Assembly (NCBI GenBank): GCA_002504525.1
Contig: DATD01000029.1
Location: 37,052 to 57,456, forward strand
Source: Methanomassiliicoccus sp. UBA345
Lineage (GTDB): Archaea; Thermoplasmatota; Thermoplasmata; Methanomassiliicoccales; Methanomassiliicoccaceae
Reading direction: 5' to 3'
DNA length: 20,405 nucleotides
This document shows positions 1-7,118 of this stretch, piece by piece; position 1 is the first letter of the stretch, and each line of letters begins with the position of its first letter. A program made the translations under genes and the position numbers. The notes under the pieces are model-generated. The model worked only from the letters and a program-made list of their open reading frames with translations, had not been told where the DNA came from and did no database searches.

Positions 1-896
1 GCCTCACGGGCGGCCACAGGCATGTTGGAGGTGTTGGCGATGAGGATGGTCCTCTGCATGAGAGGCTCTCCGGTCTTCGGGTCCTCCAGTTCGGGGAACG
101 TCGCCAGGACCTCGGTCATCTCATTGCCGCGTTCGCCGCAGCCGATGTAGACCACGATCTCGGCGTCGGACCACTTGGCCAGCTGCTGCTGGGTGACCGT
201 CTTCCCGGTACCGAAGGCGCCGGGGATGGCCGCCGTTCCGCCCTTGGGCAGGGGGAACATGGTGTCCAGGACACGCTGTCCGGTGATCAATGGAATGTCA
301 GGCAGAAGCTTCTTGCCGAACGGCCTTCCGGACCGGACCGGCCACCTCTGCATCATCATGATGTCCTTGCCGCCGACCTTGGCGACGGTCTCCTCGACGG
401 TGAACTCACCCTCACGGATCTCGTCGACCGTGCCGCTGACGCCTGGAGGCACCATGATCTTGTGGGTGAGATAGAACTCCTGGACGGTTCCGAGGACGTC
501 GCCCCCGGTGACCTTGTCGCCCTTCTTGGCCACAGGCTCGAACTTCCACTTCTTCTCGCGGTTGAGGCCGTGGGCCGTCACACCGCGCTGAATGAAGTTG
601 CCCATGGCCTCCATCAGAACTGGCAGAGGCCTCTGGATGCCGTCATACACGCTGCTGAGCAGGCCGGGACCGAGCTCCGCCACCAGAGGCTGGTGGGTGT
701 CGATGACCTTCTCACCGGGCCTCAGCCCGGACGTCTCCTCGTAAACCTGGATGATGGTCTTGTCGCCGGCGATCTTGATGACCTCGCCCATCAGCCCCTC
801 TTCTCCGACCAGCATGACATCGTACATCCTGGGGGAGATGCCGGTGGCGGTCACGACTGGACCGGCTACCCTATAAATCGTTCCGTGCTTTTCCAT
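1..896 (-). CDS. atpA: A-type ATP synthase catalytic subunit A (partial, C-terminus beyond left edge)
   Basis: This is the catalytic A subunit of the archaeal A1AO ATP synthase, which binds and turns over nucleotide in the A3B3 headpiece on the cytoplasmic face. About 298 N-terminal residues are present; the gene continues past position 1. The ATG at 894-896 opens a protein starting M-E-K-H-G-T-I-Y-R-V-A-G-P-V-V, the usual beta-barrel start of A/V-type A subunits. The non-homologous insert (GVTAHGLNREKKW to about residue 170) follows. The P-loop G-A-F-G-T-G-K-T is at residues 226-233 (positions 198-221), the catalytic-subunit form of the motif. A later stretch contains Y-I-G-C-G-E-R-G-N-E-M, also diagnostic of subunit A. 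It follows atpF by 2 bp in the same operon, and atpB would be expected next. No sign of an intein is seen in the visible part, although some archaeal atpA genes carry one near the P-loop. Confidence 0.97.
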   Translation of the reverse strand, partial: MEKHGTIYRVAGPVVTATGISPRMYDVMLVGEEGLMGEVIKIAGDKTIIQVYEETSGLRPGEKVIDTHQPLVAELGPGLLSSVYDGIQRPLPVLMEAMGNFIQRGVTAHGLNREKKWKFEPVAKKGDKVTGGDVLGTVQEFYLTHKIMVPPGVSGTVDEIREGEFTVEETVAKVGGKDIMMMQRWPVRSGRPFGKKLLPDIPLITGQRVLDTMFPLPKGGTAAIPGAFGTGKTVTQQQLAKWSDAEIVVYIGCGERGNEMTEVLATFPELEDPKTGEPLMQRTILIANTSNMPVAARE

Positions 897-898
897 AT

Positions 899-1204
899 TC
901 AATCCCTCTCCGACTTGTACAGATCTACGCCGATCGCGCTCTTAACCTTCTCCCTCAGGTCGCCTTCCTCTCCACCCACCTGGATGATGACGGGGGAGAT
1001 GCTCTCCAGCGCCTTCTTGCGAACGTTGGCGGAGACCGTGGATAGGTCTGATGAGTTGATAGCCAGTATGCCAAGTGTGGAGTCTTCCGTCAGCTCGAGG
1101 AGCTTGGCCTCATACTCGTCAGGACGCACGGCGTACACCCGCGTCACTCCCGCGAGGCGGAAGCCGAGCGTGAATTCATCGCTTCCCAATACTGCGAACT
1201 CCAT
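899..1204 (-). CDS. atpF: A-type ATP synthase subunit F
   Basis: This is subunit F of the central rotor stalk of the A1AO ATP synthase, which helps couple A3B3 catalysis to rotation. The 101-residue product has the family length. It begins M-E-F-A-V-L-G-S-D-E-F-T-L-G-F-R-L-A-G-V, the typical Rossmann-like N-terminus (GDxxxxxGFRLAG). The middle has L-G-I-L-A-I-N-S-S-D, and the end has the I-I-Q-V-G-G-E-E-G-D-L-R-E-K-V-K-S-A-I-G-V-D segment that continues into a C-terminal helix. The ATG begins immediately after the stop codon of atpC (TGA at 1205-1207), and the next gene atpA starts 2 bp after this stop. Translational coupling is therefore likely. The identification rests on sequence pattern and operon position together. 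Confidence 0.96.
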   Translation of the reverse strand: MEFAVLGSDEFTLGFRLAGVTRVYAVRPDEYEAKLLELTEDSTLGILAINSSDLSTVSANVRKKALESISPVIIQVGGEEGDLREKVKSAIGVDLYKSERD

Positions 1205-2263
1205 TCACATCACCAGCAGCTTGTTGATGGTATCGGGGTCCATTCCGGCCGCCTTGCCACGGGCGATGATCCGGATGTTGTTGACCTCGTTGTTCTTCCT
1301 GATTATGTAATCGATGATAGGCAAGACCGACAGCGGGTAGATGTTGGAGAACTTCTCCGACTGCCTTACCTGCCACTTCTGCAGGCTGAGCATGATGCCC
1401 GACAGAGATCCGGTCTGCTTGGCCAGCTCCACCCCTTCCTTGATCTCCTCGTAGAAGGACAGCTTGCTGAATTCGTCGAGGAGCGAGTCGAAGGTCTCGA
1501 TCGAGGCCAGACGGTTCAGCTCCTTGATGTCGAGCTCATATCCTCCTTCGATGAAGAATGTCTTTACCCGGTCCAGGGGAAGACCGGCCTGCTTGAGCTT
1601 GAGGAGCGTCCGCAGATTGACGATGTCGATCTCCCTCTCGATGTACGAGAAGAAGAGCCGCTTGGGCCTTCCCTTGGGCTTGAAGGATGCCAGGAGCTGG
1701 GCGTAGTACGCCTTGTCCAGATAGTCCTCCATCGGCGCCAGGCTGGAGTCCTTCTCCAGCAGGGTGGAGATGTCCTCAGGGAACTCGATGTCGTGCTTCT
1801 TCAGGGAATCGATGATCTCGGCGGGATCGTCCAGCCCCACCAGGGAAAGTAGGTACTCCTCGCTCAGGTCGCCCGCGGGGACTATGTCCTCCCGGATGTC
1901 CTCCAGGGAAGCCCCAGAAAACTTGCCTCGCAGGATCGTCTTTATGTTCTGATAGTCCCACCTTCGCAGGTAGGCCACCACGATATCCCTTAGTTCCCCC
2001 GTCGTGAAGCTTATGACGTCCCGATAGGTACGGGCGAGGTTCCGGGAGGTGCCAAGCTCGATGAGGTTGACCCCGCCGTAGCGGGAGGCCAGCTCACCCA
2101 TCTCGGTCTTGTACTGGGTCTCTCCCATGAACCTGCCGATCTCGTTGAGGTCCATCATGAGCAACTTGGGATAGTTGTCCTGGGTCAGGAGATTGCTCTT
2201 CTTGGCCTTGACCCTGGCCGTGGCATACGGATAGTTCCCCTTGTTGCGACCTAGTCCTAACAT
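1205..2263 (-). CDS. atpC: A-type ATP synthase subunit C
   Basis: This is subunit C, the funnel-shaped adaptor joining the central stalk to the c-ring (V-type subunit d/AC39 family). The product is about 352 residues, mostly helical, and contains the family's Y-A-x-A-R-V-K-A-K-K-S-N-L-L opening and the Y-L-R-R-W-D-Y-Q-N-I-K-T-I-L-R-G-K segment near residue 105. I chose the ATG at 2261-2263 because AGGTGA lies 4 bases upstream of it. A TTG at 2276-2278 would add five residues (M-L-G-E-Q) but has no comparable ribosome binding site. The family usually starts close to the G-x-N-x-x-Y-P-Y-A block. It lies between atpE (stop 2281) and atpF in the operon. Confidence 0.95.
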   Translation of the reverse strand: MLGLGRNKGNYPYATARVKAKKSNLLTQDNYPKLLMMDLNEIGRFMGETQYKTEMGELASRYGGVNLIELGTSRNLARTYRDVISFTTGELRDIVVAYLRRWDYQNIKTILRGKFSGASLEDIREDIVPAGDLSEEYLLSLVGLDDPAEIIDSLKKHDIEFPEDISTLLEKDSSLAPMEDYLDKAYYAQLLASFKPKGRPKRLFFSYIEREIDIVNLRTLLKLKQAGLPLDRVKTFFIEGGYELDIKELNRLASIETFDSLLDEFSKLSFYEEIKEGVELAKQTGSLSGIMLSLQKWQVRQSEKFSNIYPLSVLPIIDYIIRKNNEVNNIRIIARGKAAGMDPDTINKLLVM

Positions 2264-2280
2264 TTGTTCACCTAGCAATC

Positions 2281-2838
2281 CTACTCGAACAGGACCGTCG
2301 AGATGCTCTTCAGTTCCTTCTCCCAGATGGATTCTAGGAGAGTGCGGAAGCGCAGGTCGAGACGAACCGTCCCATCTTTCTTCTCCAGGATCAGCCCGGA
2401 CTCCATGTCGGTCTCGGTGAGGGACTCGCAGCCCCTCAGCCCGGCAAGAAGGTCAGCCTCCCCCTTGGGGCAGAAGACCTTGGGCATGGGTATGACCTTC
2501 TTTCCCTCTGCCAGGATCTTCTTGTAGAGGGCGGACTTCTCGGCCGGGGCCATGGAAGAGAGCTCGATGAGCATCTCGTCGAAGGTCCGGTTGAGGATGT
2601 CCTTCCTCTGGTTGAGGACGATCTTCTTCGCCTCCAGTTCCGCACTGGATAGCTCCTGCCTCCTCATTCGAAGGAGGGCATCCTGGAGTTCCTTCTCGTC
2701 CGCCTTCCGCATCCTCTCGATCTTCTGGTCGGCTTCCTGCAGTATCCTGGCCCTTTCCTTCTCTGCTTCCTGGATTCGGAGGTCGCCCTCCTGCCTTGCG
2801 CTTTCCAGGATCTCGTTAGCTACCTTATCCAGTGCCAT
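2281..2838 (-). CDS. atpE: A-type ATP synthase subunit E
   Basis: This is subunit E of the peripheral stalk, which pairs with the small coiled-coil subunit H to hold the A3B3 head against rotation. The 185-residue product has the two-part family structure. Residues about 1-90 form a charged helix rich in E, K, R, Q and A (M-A-L-D-K-V-A-N-E-I-L-E-S-A-R onwards) that would pair with AtpH. The C-terminal globular half contains G-L-I-L-E-K-K-D-G-T-V-R-L-D-L-R-F-R-T-L-L-E, where the family usually shows a GG(I/V) hairpin, followed by a terminal helix with the R-x-x-L-E-S-I-W pattern. The start is an ATG 25 bp downstream of the atpK stop; atpC follows. Confidence 0.95.
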   Translation of the reverse strand: MALDKVANEILESARQEGDLRIQEAEKERARILQEADQKIERMRKADEKELQDALLRMRRQELSSAELEAKKIVLNQRKDILNRTFDEMLIELSSMAPAEKSALYKKILAEGKKVIPMPKVFCPKGEADLLAGLRGCESLTETDMESGLILEKKDGTVRLDLRFRTLLESIWEKELKSISTVLFE

Positions 2839-2863
2839 GCGTGAGCCTCTGTGCGGTGCTCAC

Positions 2864-3088
2864 TCAGATGCTGAGCCAGAGCAGAATGGCTACGACCAGA
2901 CCGAAGATGACGATAGTCTCAGGGATGACAGTAAGGATCATACCCTTACCGAAGAGTTTCTCGTTCTCGGCCATCGCGCCTACGGTAGCCGCACCGATGT
3001 TAGCCTGAGCGATAGCTGAGGCCAGGCCGGCCAATCCAACCGCGAGTCCAGCGCCAATTGCAATCAATCCACTTCCAACGTCTGCCAT
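2864..3088 (-). CDS. atpK: A-type ATP synthase proteolipid c subunit (K)
   Basis: This is the membrane rotor (c-ring) subunit that carries the coupling ion. It has 74 residues and two transmembrane helices (about 8-34 and 50-73) joined by a polar loop (A-E-N-E-K-L-F-G-K), so it is the short, single-hairpin type and not a duplicated 16-kDa form. The ion carboxylate is Glu57 in P-E-T-I-V-I-F on helix 2, with Gln28 on helix 1. A Gln paired with Glu-Thr/Ser is part of the sodium-binding signature in known c-rings. Position 62, where sodium-binding rings often have Tyr, is Phe here. A strong GGAGG sits 8 bases before the ATG and overlaps the last codons of atpI. Confidence 0.97.
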   Translation of the reverse strand: MADVGSGLIAIGAGLAVGLAGLASAIAQANIGAATVGAMAENEKLFGKGMILTVIPETIVIFGLVVAILLWLSI

Positions 3089-3091
3089 TTT

Positions 3092-5191
3092 TCATTCCTC
3101 CACTGTGTGTTTTCTTCTGATCTTCAGCGGGTCGAAATCGACCCCGCCGCCTTCATAGAACTTCTTGAAGAGCTCGACGTACTGCAACCTGATACCGTGC
3201 AGTCCAGCCGAGAGTATCGCCAGCATGAAGATCATCAGGTGCCCAACGACGAAGATGAGCAACGCCGCGATCAACATCACGGGGTTCGAGGTGGCCCCTG
3301 CGGCCGTGCCGATCCCCGCTATCAAACCGAGCGAGATGTAGTTGAACGCCAGGGCCATGCCGGCCTTGGACATTCCGATCGCTATAAGCCTGGTGTAGGA
3401 GAGCGTATTGCTCATAACCTCAGGCATCTCGATGAGGGCGCTCCCTCCCTCTCCCTTGAGAGCCATGAGCATGCCCACAACGAACAGGCCGATGCCCGCC
3501 AGCAACAGGGGGTCGCTGAACGAGATATCATTGCCGCGTATGAGCACATCGATGACCACGGGGAGCAGGCATGCGAAGCCGATGAAGACCAGGATCCAGG
3601 AGAGCTTCTCCAGGATGGCGGCCTTCAGCCCGTGCCTGAGCATCATGTTGTAGAAGCCCAGCGCTAGGCCGGTGAGCAGGTGCGCAATACCGATCCACAG
3701 GCTGCCGTACAGCAAGATCTGGACGCTGCCCAGCTTGGTGAAGTAGCCGAGGTTGACGTCGAAGCCGCCGATGGTGAACAGCGTGTGCGGGATGTCGATG
3801 CCCAGCAGCGTCGCCCAAGTGGGAGTCGCCCAGCCTTCAACAAGTTCCTTCGCGTGGGGGGCATGCGTGAACTCGATGCCCATCATGTCCCCGAACAGGA
3901 ACAGGCCGAAGAACACGGCCCATATCCCACCATAGAACAGCATGGTGGAGATTCCGCGCCATTCGGCGCTCTTGCATCTCTTCAGGCCCAGCAGGCCCAG
4001 GACGATGAACGGAAGTCCATAGCCGACATCGCCCACCATGAGGCCGAAGAACATGGGGAAGAAGATCGCCACCGTGATGGTGGGGTCGATCTCGTTATAT
4101 CGAGGTGTGGAAAGCAGTTTGACGAAGAACTCGAACCGTCCTGTGTTGCGTCCGTGCTCGAGCTTTACCGGAGGCTCCTCCTTCATAGGCAAGGAAACCG
4201 CTTCGGCGGTGTCGAGGCCCCCCTCCATCTTTATCTCGCCCTCGTCAGCGTGATGCTCCTCCCGGCCCTTGTTCTCCAGGAGCTCGAGGTGTACAGCATC
4301 GCCGAACTTGCTGGCGAAGGCGGCGGTGACCGCCTCATAGGAAGAGGTCGGCACCCACGCCTCCAGAATGAAGGAGTGCGCCGTCGCGCCCATGCGCAAA
4401 GGCAGTTCAGCCTTCTCCACCATGATGCTCAGATACTCATCGGACGCAACGATGGTGGGAGTGTAGCTCTCGTTGAGCCGGGCGATCTCCTTGTTGGCGA
4501 CGTCCAGTTCTTCCGAGGCCTTCGCGATCTCGTTGTCGAGCGCAGCGGCCGCGTCTCCGGGAAGCCCCACGCCAGTGGGGAGAGGGACCTCGATGAAGCC
4601 GCTCTCCGCAAGAATGCGCTGAGCCTCCTCGACATGCTTCGCGGAGACGAACAGCACGACGAAGGAGCCGCCCTTGGCGGCGAACATCTCGTACTGGCCG
4701 CCCAGGGCCTTTTCCAGAGCGGGCTCGGGGTCGCTGCGGACGTTGCCGGCCAGCACCTCGAGGTTGTCATATCCCCGGTACATCTCGACGTCCAGGGGTA
4801 TCGATCGGTAAGGTTCCAGCTGGGCAAGGCGGCTCTGCGCCTCGGACAACCGGAGCTGCTTGGCGTTCCTCGACTCCAGCGCTACCATGACCTCGTCGTC
4901 GAGCTTGGCGATGGAGACATCGAGCTCGCTCCGCACCTGGGACACCGGGACCGCTCCGCTGTAGCTGTCAGCGTCGATCTCCAGGTCCTTCTCGGCGGAC
5001 CTCAGCTTCAGTAGCTTGCGGGAAGCGTCGGACGCCTCCGGGAGCGGGGCACCAAGGGTGAACCCTTCCTCGCCCGTCTCAAAATCGATGACGTGAACGT
5101 TCTCGAGGCCATACAAGAGGTCAATGGCATCTGGCAACCGCTTCCTGGTCCCTATGACCAGGATCCTACTCATTGGTTCCGGCAGCAGCAT
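3092..5191 (-). CDS. atpI: A-type ATP synthase subunit I (a subunit)
   Basis: This is the membrane stator subunit I (a), which forms the ion half-channels next to the c-ring. The product is about 699 residues: a long cytoplasmic half with coiled coils, then a C-terminal half with about seven or eight transmembrane helices. The membrane part begins around I-T-V-A-I-F-F-P-M-F-F-G-L-M-V-G-D-V-G-Y-G, a hallmark of the family. The essential arginine is most likely the one in S-Y-T-R-L-I-A-I-G near the end. I chose the ATG at 5189-5191. GAGAGG lies 7 bases before it, and the start M-L-L-P-E-P-M-S-R matches the M-L-x-P-x-x-M-x-x-V form common in the family. A TTG one codon earlier and an ATG at 5171-5173 (MSRILVIG) are the alternatives. 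It overlaps the 3' end of atpH. Confidence 0.96.
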   Translation of the reverse strand: MLLPEPMSRILVIGTRKRLPDAIDLLYGLENVHVIDFETGEEGFTLGAPLPEASDASRKLLKLRSAEKDLEIDADSYSGAVPVSQVRSELDVSIAKLDDEVMVALESRNAKQLRLSEAQSRLAQLEPYRSIPLDVEMYRGYDNLEVLAGNVRSDPEPALEKALGGQYEMFAAKGGSFVVLFVSAKHVEEAQRILAESGFIEVPLPTGVGLPGDAAAALDNEIAKASEELDVANKEIARLNESYTPTIVASDEYLSIMVEKAELPLRMGATAHSFILEAWVPTSSYEAVTAAFASKFGDAVHLELLENKGREEHHADEGEIKMEGGLDTAEAVSLPMKEEPPVKLEHGRNTGRFEFFVKLLSTPRYNEIDPTITVAIFFPMFFGLMVGDVGYGLPFIVLGLLGLKRCKSAEWRGISTMLFYGGIWAVFFGLFLFGDMMGIEFTHAPHAKELVEGWATPTWATLLGIDIPHTLFTIGGFDVNLGYFTKLGSVQILLYGSLWIGIAHLLTGLALGFYNMMLRHGLKAAILEKLSWILVFIGFACLLPVVIDVLIRGNDISFSDPLLLAGIGLFVVGMLMALKGEGGSALIEMPEVMSNTLSYTRLIAIGMSKAGMALAFNYISLGLIAGIGTAAGATSNPVMLIAALLIFVVGHLMIFMLAILSAGLHGIRLQYVELFKKFYEGGGVDFDPLKIRRKHTVEE

Positions 5192-5510
5192 CAAAGGCCC
5201 TCTCGAAATATTCCTTTATGGTGGTTTTCGCTCTGGGTATGCGCTCGGCGGCCTTGGCCTCGATGGCGGCGGCCTCGTCATTACCCTTGCGTAGAAGCTC
5301 GTCTCTGTTAGCAGCCAGTGCCTTACGCTCCTTGTCAAGCGCGGCCTCTCTCTTGGCCCTTAGGTCCCTTTCGGCGGCCTGCAGCTTGTCCATGGCTTCC
5401 CTACGTGCCGAGGCGACGATAGCCTTCTGCTTCTCGCTGGCCTCTTCGAGCGTCTTCTTGGCCTTGGCTTCAGCTTCTTTTATCTGAGAAAGTGCATCAG
5501 CTTTGCCCAC
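5166..5510 (-). CDS. atpH: A-type ATP synthase subunit H (peripheral stalk)
   Basis: This is the small, almost wholly coiled-coil subunit H, partner of subunit E in the peripheral stalk. The sequence is a run of A, E, K and R with heptad spacing (I-K-E-A-E-A-K-A-K-K-T-L-E-E-A), as in the family, ending in a short tail (F-D-A-A-A-G-T-N-E). I place the start at GTG 5508-5510, giving 114 residues (M-G-K-A-D-A-L-S-Q-I). GGAGAG lies 6 bases upstream of it, and the TATA element at 5551-5558 puts transcription start near 5530. A GTG at 5532-5534 would add eight residues but would fall upstream of, or at, the expected transcript start. It is the first gene of the operon. Confidence 0.9.
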   Translation of the reverse strand: MGKADALSQIKEAEAKAKKTLEEASEKQKAIVASARREAMDKLQAAERDLRAKREAALDKERKALAANRDELLRKGNDEAAAIEAKAAERIPRAKTTIKEYFERAFDAAAGTNE

Positions 5511-5550
5511 AGGTCTCTCTCCGGAAGGTTTCACCAGTATTGACTCTTGT

Positions 5551-5558
5551 TATTTAAA
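5551..5558 (-). promoter_or_regulatory. TATA box of the ATP synthase operon
   Basis: On the minus strand the sequence reads AGTTTAAATA, a good archaeal TATA box in an otherwise GC-rich gap. It is centred 45 bp upstream of the chosen atpH start, so transcription would begin near 5530 and give a leader of about 20 nt containing the GGAGAG ribosome binding site. The rest of the gap from 5535 to 5651 shows no other gene. Confidence 0.65.
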
Positions 5559-5651
5559 CTATTTCTCAGCGGATGGGGCCCGTCAACAGCATGCTGGGTA
5601 CCGTCTCACGGGATGAGTAATGAAAGGCCGCCCCGCCTCGACGAACGGCGC

Positions 5652-6110
5652 TCATTCCGAGCCCTCCTGAACGTACCGCCGGACCTGCACCCTGCTCTCC
5701 TCCAGCAGCTTCCTGGACAGTTCGTCGACGTAATCGTCCTTGTACACGATCTCGCTGATGCCGGCGTTGACGAGGATCTTGGCGCACATGACGCACGGGA
5801 AGTTGGTGGTGTATATCGAGGAGCCCTTGATGCTGACGCCGAAGTAGGCGGCCTGGATCACCGCGTTCTGCTCGGCGTGGACACCCCTGCACAGCTCGTG
5901 GCGGGTGCCCGACTCGATGTGATTGTCCATCCTGACGCAGCCCACCACGCTGCAGTGCTGCAGCCCCTTGGGAGCTCCGTTGTAGCCAGTGGTGAGCACC
6001 CTCTTCTCCTTGACCACGACCGCCCCCACGTTGCGGCGGAGGCACGTCGAACGGCTGGCCACCAGCTCGGCCATGCGCATGAAGTAGGTATCGTTGTCCG
6101 GGCGGTCCAT
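5652..6110 (-). CDS. Deoxycytidylate (dCMP) deaminase
   Basis: This enzyme converts dCMP to dUMP, the precursor for dTMP synthesis, in the cytosol. The 152-residue product has the zinc-dependent cytidine/deoxycytidylate deaminase signature: H78-A-E80 (zinc ligand His and proton-shuttle Glu) and P105-C106-V-M-C109 (two zinc-ligand Cys). The region G-Y-N-G-A-P-K-G-L at residues 42-50, followed by C-rich H-C-S-V-V-G-C, is characteristic of dCMP deaminases and distinguishes it from free-base or tRNA deaminases. The start is an ATG. No strong ribosome binding site is present, but an AT-rich stretch (TAGATATG on the minus strand, near 6133-6142) about 27 bp upstream could be a TATA box. It is divergent from the signal peptidase gene and in the same direction as, but separate from, the ATP synthase operon. 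Confidence 0.93.
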   Translation of the reverse strand: MDRPDNDTYFMRMAELVASRSTCLRRNVGAVVVKEKRVLTTGYNGAPKGLQHCSVVGCVRMDNHIESGTRHELCRGVHAEQNAVIQAAYFGVSIKGSSIYTTNFPCVMCAKILVNAGISEIVYKDDYVDELSRKLLEESRVQVRRYVQEGSE

Positions 6111-6176
6111 CGGAACGGCGATTCCCCCCGCCGCATATCTACCTTTGCCAGGACCCGGCGTTCGTGGTGAAAGGGT

Positions 6177-6184
6177 CTATTAAC
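6177..6184 (+). promoter_or_regulatory. TATA-like box for the signal peptidase gene
   Basis: The plus strand reads CTATTAAC, centred about 26 bp before the GTG at 6207-6209. There is no Shine-Dalgarno sequence before that GTG. This spacing fits a leaderless transcript starting at or next to the GTG, as is common in archaea. The box lies in the 96-bp divergent gap 6111-6206, which also holds the dCMP deaminase promoter. Confidence 0.5.
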
Positions 6185-6206
6185 ATAGAGTTCCTTTTTC
6201 GCCGTT

Positions 6207-7118
6207 GTGCCAAACGGGAAGCCTAAGGAGGAGGGGGTTCTGGTCTCCGCCATAAAGGCCTTCATCATCGCCCCCACCATCTTCCTGATATTGATTGCCG
6301 CGATCTTCGCGTACAGCGGCATATGGCCTCCCATGGTCGTGGTGGAGTCGGAGAGTATGCAGCATTCCGACACCACCAGCTATATCGGCGTCATCGACAC
6401 CGGCGACATCGTGGTGGTCAAGAAGGTCGACACCTATCAGGAGGTGACGACCTACGTGGAGGGCCTGGCTAACGGCCACAGCACCTACGGCGAGCCAGGG
6501 GACGTGATAATCTACCACCGTAGCGGTATGCCGAAGCCCATCATACACCGGGCCATGGTCATGCTGGAGTACAACTTCACCGGAGGCGGCTTCGACGTTC
6601 CCTCGCTGGCCAACATACCTGACGAGCTGTGGAACGTCCCCGGCGGCGAGAAGGTGTGGTGGAACCTCAAGGAGGTGCTGGTGCTGTACGACGTCGGCTA
6701 CGCCGGGGCGGTGATGGAGATAGACCTGGCCACCATGCTCTCGTACATGTTCAGCAACGGCAACATGCACGGAGGCCTCATCACGCTGGGAGACCACAAC
6801 TGGGAGGTGGTCAACGGCACGCCGGTGGCGAGGTACGACCAGAAATGGCTGAGCACCATGCGCGAGCCGGTGATGGAGGATTGGATCATCGGCAAGGCGC
6901 GCGGCGAGCTGCCGTGGTTCGGCCTGCTCAAGCTGTGGGCGACCGGAACGATCCCTGACGATGCCCCGGCCAACAGCCAGAGGAACCTGGTCATCGCTCT
7001 CGGCCTGCTGATCTTCGTCCCGGTCATCATCGATGTCTCTTCGACCGTCATGCGGCGGCGCGGGATCGAGGCGCCCGACTGGAAGGGCTGGCTTCGACGC
7101 CAGCGGAAGAAGGAGTGA
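6207..7118 (+). CDS. Archaeal/ER-type signal peptidase I (S26 family)
   Basis: This membrane-bound serine protease removes signal peptides from exported proteins outside the cytoplasmic membrane. The 303-residue product has an N-terminal transmembrane helix (about residues 14-36), then V-E-S-E-S50-M51, the catalytic serine box. The second box is P-I-I-H114-R-A, with histidine in place of the bacterial lysine, as in archaeal and ER (Sec11-type) enzymes. A later L-G-D196-H-N matches the GD(N) box that supplies the acidic residue. A second hydrophobic helix (about 260-282) is followed by a basic tail (R-R-Q-R-K-K-E). It is longer than typical Sec11 because of an insert between the H and D boxes (about residues 120-185). 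The start is GTG, probably leaderless. Its stop abuts the stop of the convergent cdc6 gene with no gap. Confidence 0.88.
   Translation: MPNGKPKEEGVLVSAIKAFIIAPTIFLILIAAIFAYSGIWPPMVVVESESMQHSDTTSYIGVIDTGDIVVVKKVDTYQEVTTYVEGLANGHSTYGEPGDVIIYHRSGMPKPIIHRAMVMLEYNFTGGGFDVPSLANIPDELWNVPGGEKVWWNLKEVLVLYDVGYAGAVMEIDLATMLSYMFSNGNMHGGLITLGDHNWEVVNGTPVARYDQKWLSTMREPVMEDWIIGKARGELPWFGLLKLWATGTIPDDAPANSQRNLVIALGLLIFVPVIIDVSSTVMRRRGIEAPDWKGWLRRQRKKE

Noticed and set aside
3680..5014. Long plus-strand open frame (444 codons) opposite atpI
   Set aside because: It is antisense to a certain gene. Its residues show no family pattern, and GC-rich codon bias on one strand commonly leaves an open frame on the other.
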